A stretch of 10,636 bases of DNA from positions 1 to 10,636 of the forward strand of contig URQP01000091.1 in NCBI GenBank assembly GCA_900550025.1, written 5' to 3'. Each line of letters begins with the position of its first letter. The stretch's first letter is position 1. Source of the stretch: an uncultured Porphyromonadaceae bacterium (GTDB lineage Bacteria; Bacteroidota; Bacteroidia; Bacteroidales; Muribaculaceae). A program made the translations under genes and the position numbers. The notes under the pieces were generated by a model that saw nothing but the letters and a program-made list of their open reading frames with translations, did no database searches and was not told the DNA's origin. Of this stretch, positions 1 through 5,448 are shown piece after piece.

Positions 1-8
1 AGGATTAA

Positions 9-39
9 TTTCAAGTGAATGAAAAATTTCCTATATTTG
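9..39 (+). promoter_or_regulatory. candidate sigma-ABfr promoter at the left edge
   Basis: TATATTTG at 32-39 matches the Bacteroidota -7 consensus TAnnTTTG. A TTTC at 9-12, 19 bp upstream, is a one-mismatch -33 box. Transcription would begin near position 45 and run into the small ORFs at 108-223 and the secreted-protein gene at 252, leaving a leader of about 200 bases. A weaker look-alike (TATATTCA) lies at 82-89. No experimental evidence is available, and this is AT-rich DNA where the motif can occur by chance. Confidence 0.4.
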
Positions 40-107
40 TATTCGTTGATACGAAGTTGATTACAAAATCAATTACTCTCCTATATTCACATTCAAATAA
101 AGCATTT

Positions 108-223
108 ATGAAAAAGTTTCTTTTATTTGTATTGGTCGGTGAGTGTTAGCTCAAGCAATATTAATCGTGTCTATCGCATTAATACAAGGGTATATAGGTT
201 ATAGAATGTACAGAACAAGATAA
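108..223 (+). pseudogene. tiny hydrophobic peptide split over two frames
   Basis: An ATG at 108 opens MKKFLLFVLVGEC and stops at TAG 147-149. A second frame, opening with GTG at 143 and ending at TAA 221-223, reads VLAQAILIVSIALIQGYIGY followed by RMYRTR. Joined by a -1 shift near 140-147, the two halves give one plausible small membrane protein of about 37 residues: Lys-rich start, long hydrophobic core, Arg-rich tail. It could be a gene broken by a one-base change, two overlapping micro-ORFs, or chance. I see no obvious slippery heptamer, so programmed frameshifting is not supported. No family is recognised. It lies 28 bp upstream of the secreted-protein gene and may share its transcript. 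Confidence 0.25.
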
Positions 224-251
224 TAAGCAAATCAATTTAATTATTCAATTT

Positions 252-659
252 ATGAAAAGAATATTATTTTTAATTTGCTTTATTACATGCCTTTACTGTA
301 ACATATCCGCAGAGCAAAATGCAGGCTATTGCAAAATAGCAGGCACCATTAACGACTATGTCCAAGCTACAGCCAACTTAAACGCAATTGGTGGCGGTAC
401 AATATCTGGAAATATCATAATTTCGAACTCATCATCTAAACCGCTTATGTCACTCCACATATATGTTACAGCAGAAGTTGAAACATTTGTGTTAGACAGT
501 AGAAACGGAAATCACAACGAATGGAATACTGTTACAATTTACAACAGTTACTATACAAAAAAGATTCCTGCATATTCTTCTGAATCAATAAATGTAAGTT
601 GTGACGGAAATAAAATACGAAACATTTCCGTAACCGTTAGCAATGCTACTTGCAACTAA
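252..659 (+). CDS. small secreted protein of unknown function
   Basis: This 135-residue ORF starts with a clear Sec signal peptide: MKR, a hydrophobic core at residues 4-16, and a probable signal peptidase I cut after ISA at residue 20. The signal contains three cysteines but no convincing lipobox. The predicted mature part (about 115 residues) has alternating short hydrophobic stretches, many Ser/Thr/Asn, and Tyr and Val runs, suggesting a small beta-sandwich. It has three cysteines (C27, C117, C134), so one disulfide is possible, perhaps joining the two ends. I recognise no family or catalytic motif. The gene is markedly more AT-rich than the dacB and efflux genes and sits beside a small transposable element and a split micro-ORF, which suggests an accessory or recently acquired locus. 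The signal peptide and intact frame support a real gene; any function would be a guess. Confidence 0.75.
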   Translation: MKRILFLICFITCLYCNISAEQNAGYCKIAGTINDYVQATANLNAIGGGTISGNIIISNSSSKPLMSLHIYVTAEVETFVLDSRNGNHNEWNTVTIYNSYYTKKIPAYSSESINVSCDGNKIRNISVTVSNATCN

Positions 660-711
660 CTGACACAAGGACAACATCGACTTATCGAATTACAATAAAA
701 ATTCAATCTGT

Positions 712-756
712 TTATAGGATGGGGTATGTCACAATATGACATACCCCATCCTATAA
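712..756. repeat. 20-bp perfect inverted repeat with 5-nt loop
   Basis: Arms 712-731 (TTATAGGATGGGGTATGTCA) and 737-756 are exact reverse complements, separated by CAATA. The hairpin begins 52 bp after the stop of the secreted-protein gene, so it may end or protect that transcript's 3' end. However, no T-run follows on either strand, so it is not a standard intrinsic terminator. An imperfect copy of the right arm with the same trailing AAGCC occurs at 778-801. A recombination or protein-binding site is an alternative. Confidence 0.7.
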
Positions 757-857
757 GCCACTGGACACCAATGGATATATGGCATATACCCCAACTAAGC
801 CAAAATTAGAAAACAAAACCACAGGATAATTATGCCAAACTTATCAGACACTCATAA

Positions 858-1078
858 CATTCAATTATTGGTGTCCGCTAAGAATACAGACATTCAGTTA
901 GTGATGGGTGGACAACCGCAGAGCGGTGTCACTTCAGAGAACCTACGGTAAGCGGAGCACAGCCGTAGGTGGAAGAAAGAGACACAAGCCCTTTTTCCAT
1001 AGTGCCATGTTAAGTGCTTATGAATAAATGCCATACAATAAAATCCTGATTTTTTTAGCGGACACCAATAACATTCAA
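858..1078. mobile_element. MITE-like non-autonomous transposable element (207 bp)
   Basis: The ends are a perfect 17-bp inverted repeat, TTATTGGTGTCCGCTAA at 865-881 and its reverse complement at 1055-1071. They are flanked directly by a 7-bp duplication, CATTCAA at 858-864 and 1072-1078. Perfect ends plus a target duplication are the hallmark of a fairly recent transposition. At 207 bp the element cannot encode a transposase, so it would have to be moved by a full-length insertion sequence with the same ends elsewhere in the genome; I cannot name that family with certainty. Inside are two hairpins: 911-930 (core ACCGC-AGA-GCGGT) and 941-970 (ACCTACGG paired with CCGTAGGT). The insertion lies 80 bp upstream of the dacB -7 box and could alter upstream control of that gene. 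Confidence 0.8.
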
Positions 1079-1157
1079 TATGCATTTCCTGTTTTCCTCT
1101 GCTATATAAAAATTTTAGATTTACACGCTTTACACATAAACGCTATTCAATTTGTAT

Positions 1158-1165
1158 TAATTTTG
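1158..1165 (+). promoter_or_regulatory. -7 element of the dacB promoter
   Basis: TAATTTTG matches the Bacteroidota -7 consensus TAnnTTTG exactly. No good -33 TTTG is present at 19-21 bp upstream; the nearest candidate, TTTAC at 1129-1133, is too far away at 24 bp. Transcription would begin near 1170. That start excludes the in-frame GTG at 1168 as initiator and supports the ATG at 1195. The pair after it (dacB and the transporter) would share this promoter. Confidence 0.55.
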
Positions 1166-1194
1166 CAGTGGTTTTCAATAAGGGCATAAAAAAG

Positions 1195-2631
1195 ATGACA
1201 AGATATATTTCGAAATTAGCGGCAATGCTGCTTGCCGCATTACTGCTCCCACAGACACTGCTGGCAAGCGGGATAAACGCAAAAGCGGCAGAAGATTTCG
1301 CGCAGTCAAAAGCGATGCGCGGCGCAAAGGCAGGCGTTTGCGTAATCGACATGACAACCGGAGAAGTAGTGGCAAGCCTCAATGAGGACATTGCCCTCAC
1401 CCCGGCATCGATAACCAAACTCATAACTTCCGCGGCGGCGATAAAGGCATTGTCGCCCAACTACCGCTTCTCCACCGAGGTGGTAATCGACGGATTAGTG
1501 GACCACGCCGGAGTGGTAAACGGCAACCTGATTATCAACGCCGGGCTTGACCCGACACTTGAATCGCGCCACTTCCCTGAGCACGAATCTTTCATCGTAG
1601 GCACAATCGAAGGGTTGAAACGACTCGGAATAAAACGAATCAACGGCAAAGTGATAGTAAACGAAAGCATCTGCCCCGAACCGGGAGTGCCGGCCGACTG
1701 GGAAGATGCCGACGTGACAGAAGACTACGGAGCCGGAGCGCATGCCCTGAACTACGCCGACAACCAATGCTCCATAATATTCGACGTATCGGGCAAAAAA
1801 GCGATGATTATCGACACCCTGCCCCACCAAAGCAACCTGAAAATACGCAACAACGTAAAAGTTACGACCGGACGTAAAAGCAATTGGACACCATCCGCCT
1901 CACGCAAGAAAAACAGCAACAACCTAATAGTCTGGGGATTCGTAAAACGGCAAGACGACCTCGTGGAACTGAAAACCACCACCCCCGACCCGGCCAACGC
2001 ACTGACCTGCGACCTCACGGAAGCCATCGTGTGCGAAGGCATCCCGGTGATGAACCGGAACATTAAAAGCGGCAGCTACCGCCGCACCGTATATGTACAC
2101 CAGTCGCCCCTATTACAAGAAATCGCATCATCCCTGTTGTTCCGCAGCGACAATATGTATGCCGAAGCCGTGCTGCGGGCGATAGCCTTGCACGACGGGA
2201 CATCCGCGTCGCGCGAAATGGCATTGAGAAGCGAGCGGGCAGTACTCGCCGACTGGGGTATAGACATCAAAGGACAGACAATCTATGACGGTTCAGGCTT
2301 GGCACGCACCAACCACTATTCGCCGCACTTCCTCGCTACCGTGCTCACAGCAGCGGCCACCGACCCTCAAATCGGGCTGCTATTTCCTACACTCTTGCCA
2401 GTATGCGGGCAAGAAGGGACAGTAAAAAAACTGCTTAAAGACACAGCCTTGGACGGCAAAATAGCGTTGAAATCGGGCAGTATGACGCGCGTGCAATGCT
2501 ATGCCGGCTACTACCCCACAGGCAACCCGAAATATGCCGTGGTAGTAATGGCAAATAATTTCAGCTGCAATTACGATGCTCTGAAAAAATCAATAGAGGA
2601 TTTATTACTCGGACTTTTCACGCAAGAGTGA
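1195..2631 (+). CDS. dacB: D-alanyl-D-alanine carboxypeptidase/endopeptidase, PBP4 type (peptidase S13)
   Basis: This is a periplasmic penicillin-binding protein that removes the terminal D-Ala of peptidoglycan peptides and, in characterised relatives, cuts D-Ala-mDAP cross-links during wall remodelling. From the ATG at 1195 it is 478 residues long, close to E. coli DacB. A signal peptide covers roughly residues 1-24. The three serine-acylase motifs are present in order: SxxK as S72-I-T-K75, SxN as S318-D-N320, and the KTG-type box as K426-S-G428. The last has Ser for the usual Thr, a conservative swap. The long spacer between the first two motifs is characteristic of class C PBPs of family S13, which carry an inserted domain there. 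The frame extends upstream to a GTG at 1168, but the promoter's predicted start (about 1170) and the signal peptide favour 1195. The transporter gene begins 36 bp downstream, so the two are probably co-transcribed. Confidence 0.93.
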   Translation: MTRYISKLAAMLLAALLLPQTLLASGINAKAAEDFAQSKAMRGAKAGVCVIDMTTGEVVASLNEDIALTPASITKLITSAAAIKALSPNYRFSTEVVIDGLVDHAGVVNGNLIINAGLDPTLESRHFPEHESFIVGTIEGLKRLGIKRINGKVIVNESICPEPGVPADWEDADVTEDYGAGAHALNYADNQCSIIFDVSGKKAMIIDTLPHQSNLKIRNNVKVTTGRKSNWTPSASRKKNSNNLIVWGFVKRQDDLVELKTTTPDPANALTCDLTEAIVCEGIPVMNRNIKSGSYRRTVYVHQSPLLQEIASSLLFRSDNMYAEAVLRAIALHDGTSASREMALRSERAVLADWGIDIKGQTIYDGSGLARTNHYSPHFLATVLTAAATDPQIGLLFPTLLPVCGQEGTVKKLLKDTALDGKIALKSGSMTRVQCYAGYYPTGNPKYAVVVMANNFSCNYDALKKSIEDLLLGLFTQE

Positions 2632-2667
2632 CATACGGAAAACACATTTACAACGGCTCAACAATCA

Positions 2668-3606
2668 ATGAACGCTAAAGTAAAAGGATACACGCTCGGC
2701 GCAATAGCCGCCGCAACCTATGGGATGAATCCGCTATTCGCGCTCCCCCTCTACTCTGACGGTATGGATGCCGACTCCGTGCTGTTTTTCCGCTACTTGT
2801 TCGCAATTCCAATTCTCGGAACAATGATTAAGGCACGCGGACGCAGTTTCCGACTAAACCGCAAAGAGATACTTCCTCTAATAGTGCTTGGCCTGCTTGT
2901 CGCGGCTTCTTCGTTGACCTTGTTCCTCAGCTACAACTATATGGATGCAGGAATCGCATCGACCATACTTTTCGTGTACCCCATAATGGTTGCACTGATT
3001 ATGGCGATGGTGTTCAAGGAAAAAATCACATTGCAGACGGCATTCTGCATCCTGCTCGCCCTTGCCGGAATAGCAATGCTGTACAAAAACGGCAACGGAG
3101 CGACACTGAGCTTTACGGGGACACTGCTTGTAATAGCCTCGGCACTGTCATACGCAATCTATATAGTAGGCATAAACCAATCGTCGCTGAAAAATGTAGC
3201 TACCCTTAAAGTCACTTTCTATATCCTTTTGTTCGGAGTGTCGCTCTTCCTCGTCCGTCTGGACTTCGGACAGGCAGTCCCCCTGCCGCAAAAATGGTAT
3301 ATGTGGGGAAATCTCATCGCACTTGCCATATTCCCCACCGCAATATCATTCCTATGCACCACAAGCGCCATACAATATATCGGGTCCACTCCCACGGCAA
3401 TCCTCGGAGCGTTGGAGCCCGTAACGGCCGTAATAATCGGCGTCACGGTGTTCGGCGAAGCATTGACACCTCGAATATTGTGCGGAATACTGATGATTAT
3501 AGCCGCCGTAACACTGATAATAGCCGGCGGACGCATCACCATCCACCTCGTCCGCTTCCGCAAAATGTTCCCGCGGCTGCCCCTGAAACGCCATCACAGA
3601 AAATGA
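2668..3606 (+). CDS. EamA/DMT-family transporter (10 membrane segments)
   Basis: This 312-residue inner-membrane protein has the drug/metabolite transporter architecture: two repeated halves of about five hydrophobic helices each (roughly residues 8-140 and 147-288). The second half contains the typical end signature LEPV (249-252), then a glycine-rich helix and FGE (262-264). Helices are visible around 10-28, 36-53, 68-88, 94-114, 122-139, 147-168, 181-197, 213-230, 241-262 and 269-287. The tail after residue 289 is unusually basic (many Arg, Lys, His), placing it in the cytoplasm by the positive-inside rule. Substrates of this family include amino acids, nucleotide sugars and metabolites, and the sequence does not identify one. 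It follows dacB by 36 bp without a visible promoter, so it is probably the second gene of that operon. A link to cell-wall metabolism rests only on that position. No Shine-Dalgarno sequence precedes the ATG. Confidence 0.9.
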   Translation: MNAKVKGYTLGAIAAATYGMNPLFALPLYSDGMDADSVLFFRYLFAIPILGTMIKARGRSFRLNRKEILPLIVLGLLVAASSLTLFLSYNYMDAGIASTILFVYPIMVALIMAMVFKEKITLQTAFCILLALAGIAMLYKNGNGATLSFTGTLLVIASALSYAIYIVGINQSSLKNVATLKVTFYILLFGVSLFLVRLDFGQAVPLPQKWYMWGNLIALAIFPTAISFLCTTSAIQYIGSTPTAILGALEPVTAVIIGVTVFGEALTPRILCGILMIIAAVTLIIAGGRITIHLVRFRKMFPRLPLKRHHRK

Positions 3607-3935
3607 TAAAATAAAAAAAGATTACTTATCTCCCGACAAATAACCTTTCTACCTTAAAATTTAATACCATGAAAAACTTGATGCAAATATAGCGCAAATA
3701 TGTTTTATAACACATTTTCCGCGCAAAAAAATCTCATATTTTGTAATATTTAACATTTGCCCGATGCAAGAGACAAGAGATAAAAGTCCAGCCTTGTCGG
3801 TACACAGTATTCAGCCTTGTCGAGGCTGCGCTCTGTGACGATTGCGCTATGCGCGGCCTCGGTAAGGCTGTATGACAACAAGTTTTCTTATGACTCTATC
3901 CTGACAGAGGTAACCCTAACCTGCGGCGGCCGCAA
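3607..3935. other. gene-poor stretch after the transporter gene
   Basis: No open reading frame of useful length lies here; the only notable ATG (3670) gives seven codons. Positions 3607-3760 are AT-rich and hold a -7-like box on the - strand (TATATTTG, 3691 to 3684) that would read antisense into the transporter's 3' end. Positions 3789-3870 form a strong RNA helix described separately. A short hairpin, TGCGG-CGG-CCGCA at 3922-3934, sits just before the shared terminator. No terminator is seen between the transporter stop and 3934, so the whole stretch may be the 3' untranslated region of the dacB operon. Confidence 0.55.
3789..3870 (+). ncRNA. candidate structured RNA or 3'UTR element with 20-bp helix
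   Basis: Positions 3812-3831 pair with 3851-3870 in an uninterrupted 20-bp helix closing a 19-nt loop. Seventeen pairs are Watson-Crick and three are G-U (U3827-G3855, U3820-G3862, G3819-U3863). The three wobbles pair only in + strand RNA; on the - strand they become A-C mismatches, which points to a + strand transcript. The first 11 bases of the left arm (CAGCCTTGTCG) are repeated at 3789-3799. That copy could pair with 3860-3870 instead, giving two mutually exclusive folds. It may be a stand-alone small RNA ending at the terminator 3936-3964 or part of the dacB operon 3'UTR. I see no convincing promoter directly upstream and no match to an RNA family I know. Confidence 0.4.
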
Positions 3936-3964
3936 AAAAAGCCAAGCTGGATGCTTGGCTTTTT
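3934..3964 (-). terminator. bidirectional intrinsic terminator after tRNA-Gly
   Basis: AGCCAAGC (3940-3947) pairs with GCTTGGCT (3953-3960) around a 5-nt loop. On the - strand the stem is followed by seven T (complement of A at 3934-3940), giving a textbook terminator just after the tRNA 3' end. On the + strand the same stem is followed by TTTT at 3961-3964, so it can also end a transcript arriving from dacB, the transporter gene or the structured RNA. Confidence 0.88.
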
Positions 3965-3967
3965 AAG

Positions 3968-4040
3968 AGCGGTAAACGAGGCTCGAACTCGCGACCCTCA
4001 GCTTGGGAAGCTGATGCTCTACCAACTGAGCTATTACCGC
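3968..4040 (-). tRNA. tRNA-Gly with anticodon CCC
   Basis: The - strand folds as a standard cloverleaf. The acceptor stem GCGGTAA pairs with TTACCGC. The D arm has GCTC/GAGC with AGTTGGTA. The anticodon stem TCAGC/GCTGA carries loop TTCCCAA, giving anticodon CCC (reads GGG, glycine). The T arm GCGAG/CTCGT has loop TTCGAGC. The discriminator base is U, as expected for bacterial tRNA-Gly. CCA is not encoded and must be added after transcription. It has its own promoter upstream and a terminator directly downstream. Confidence 0.97.
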
Positions 4041-4058
4041 ATTGCTATGGAAACGGCG

Positions 4059-4090
4059 CAAAATTAGCTATTTTCTTCATCCCTGCCAAA
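4059..4090 (-). promoter_or_regulatory. promoter of tRNA-Gly
   Basis: Read on the - strand, TTTG at 4090-4087 is followed after exactly 20 bp by TAATTTTG at 4066-4059. This is a full match to the Bacteroidota -33/-7 pattern with ideal spacing. Transcription would begin about 10-15 bases before the tRNA 5' end at 4040. A 9-bp inverted repeat (4051-4059 and 4094-4102) brackets the promoter. Confidence 0.8.
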
Positions 4091-4129
4091 TCCGCGCCGT
4101 TTTTTTGCATATTTTTCACCAAATCCCGT

Positions 4130-5440
4130 TTACAGGTCGAGCTGGCCGGTGACGCGGTAGTATTCCGACTCGTAAATCTTGAACTGGCTTTGCGCCTCTA
4201 TATAGTTGCTGCGTGCCTGTTGCCATTGCGACTGCGCGTCCAGCAGGTCGGTCAGGGTACACATTTGCACGTCGTATTTCCTGTGCATCACTCTCAGGTT
4301 CTCGTCGGCCTGCCGCATACCCAATTCGGCTGTGGAAATCATATTGTGGCTGTCGGTCACGTTCTGTATGGCTTGGCGCACTTCGATTTTCATAAGCCGT
4401 GAATTTTCTTCCATCTCAAGCCGGGCGTTGTCAACGTCGATGCGTGCCTGTTTCACTTTCTTGCGTCCCTCTCCCCAGTGGAATATCGGTATGCTCACTG
4501 TTGCCAATGCTGTGGTATAGCCGTCGTTCATCGTGTTGGTGAACGGCGCCATCACTCCGTTGCCCGCGTCGAACACGCCTTTCATCTTGATGTTTCCGAG
4601 ATACAGGTATCCTGCCGACAGTCCTATCGTGGGCAAAATGTCGGCGCGTGCCATTTTCACCTGTTCTTCGCGCGCTTCAATCTGTTTTTGCAGCAATATT
4701 AATTCCGGCCGTTGCGATATGTCGTCGGTCAGGGATTCGGGCATAGCGACGCTGATTTCGGAGTCGGCCGGCGATATGCCGGTGCCGAAATCCAGGCCGG
4801 TGACGCTGCAAAGGGCGAGGCGGCACAGTTCGGCCCCGTTCTTGGCTTTTTGCAGTTGGTAGGTTATCTCGCTGCGTTTCGTCTCGATGCGCAAGAGGTC
4901 GTTGGACGTGGCCATTTCCGCGCTGACCGATTTCTCGGTCTGGGCGAAAAGCGTATCCATCTGCTGCGCGTACGATTCGAGCAGCTCCACTTTTTTCAGC
5001 ACGGCCACATACGACCAGTAGGCGTTGTCGGCGTCGGCAATCACCTGCATGCGTTCTTTCCGCTCTGATTCCTTGGCGCTCTCCATCCCGATTTTTCCTA
5101 ATCGGTTGGCGGCACGTATCCTGCCCCCGGCATACAGTGGCTGCGTGAGGCTCACGCCCGCAAGATATGTGCCTTTCATCGACAGCTTTGTGTCCATCAT
5201 GTCGGCATCCTCGACCATATACATGGCGGCTGCCGTAGCCGAGAAATCCGGCAGGTAGGCGGTAAAGGCTATTTCCTTGTCCAATTCCGCCCGGCGTGTG
5301 TTGTTCGAAGCCTTGCGCAGGCTTTCGTTATTGGCCACGGCGAGCGTGCGGCAGCTGTCGGCGGTCAGCACGATGTTCTCGCCGGAGACCGGCACGGCCA
5401 ATGCCGTGGCGGCTATTATGGCATATATTTTTGTCCTCAT
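4130..5440 (-). CDS. TolC-like outer-membrane efflux channel (OEP family)
   Basis: This 436-residue protein is the exit duct of the pump: a trimeric outer-membrane barrel with a long periplasmic alpha-helical tunnel. A signal peptide occupies about residues 1-20 with cleavage near VSG. The two OEP structural repeats are visible. The first has its barrel-strand marker SLTQPLYAGGRI at 97-108, followed by coiled-coil helices to about 215. The second has SIPIFHWGEGRKK at 316-328, followed by helices rich in heptads, with TLTDLLDAQ at 395-403 near the end. There is no lipobox, unlike many OprM-type channels. It starts 8 bp after the pump stop codon and is the last gene of the operon. No clear terminator follows, so transcripts may continue into the co-directional tRNA-Gly. 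The family assignment is firm; the substrate is unknown. Confidence 0.92.
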   Translation of the reverse strand: MRTKIYAIIAATALAVPVSGENIVLTADSCRTLAVANNESLRKASNNTRRAELDKEIAFTAYLPDFSATAAAMYMVEDADMMDTKLSMKGTYLAGVSLTQPLYAGGRIRAANRLGKIGMESAKESERKERMQVIADADNAYWSYVAVLKKVELLESYAQQMDTLFAQTEKSVSAEMATSNDLLRIETKRSEITYQLQKAKNGAELCRLALCSVTGLDFGTGISPADSEISVAMPESLTDDISQRPELILLQKQIEAREEQVKMARADILPTIGLSAGYLYLGNIKMKGVFDAGNGVMAPFTNTMNDGYTTALATVSIPIFHWGEGRKKVKQARIDVDNARLEMEENSRLMKIEVRQAIQNVTDSHNMISTAELGMRQADENLRVMHRKYDVQMCTLTDLLDAQSQWQQARSNYIEAQSQFKIYESEYYRVTGQLDL

Positions 5441-5448
5441 GTCGTTTT

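Larger units (their letters stand above)
660..1157. other. gene-free accessory stretch with hairpin and transposable element
   Basis: No credible gene is seen here. A 63-codon frame on the - strand (894-1085) lies almost wholly inside the transposable element, lacks any family signature, and is rejected. The stretch holds the 20-bp hairpin at 712-756 and a degraded echo of its right arm at 778-801. It also has an isolated 10-bp copy of the element's end motif (GGACACCAAT, 763-772) and the complete element at 865-1071. The remaining sequence (802-857 and 1079-1157) is AT-rich and shows nothing I can name, apart from lying upstream of the dacB promoter. Confidence 0.6.

Noticed and set aside
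894..1085. 63-codon - strand frame at the transposable element
   Set aside because: It lies almost wholly inside the 207-bp element and its inverted repeats, with no transposase motif; far too short for a functional transposase.
1168..1194. GTG at 1168 as the start of the PBP4 gene
   Set aside because: It falls only three bases after the -7 box and before or at the predicted transcription start, and the extra nine residues precede a normal signal peptide starting at the ATG at 1195.
3789..3964. CRISPR array suggested by the repeated CAGCCTTGTCG
   Set aside because: There are only two short copies with no regular spacers and no cas genes; the repeats are explained better by RNA pairing or a small duplication.
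3968..4040. tRNA-Gly as an integration site for a genomic island
   Set aside because: No integrase gene and no duplicated tRNA 3' end are visible in the window; the flanks are ordinary chromosomal genes.
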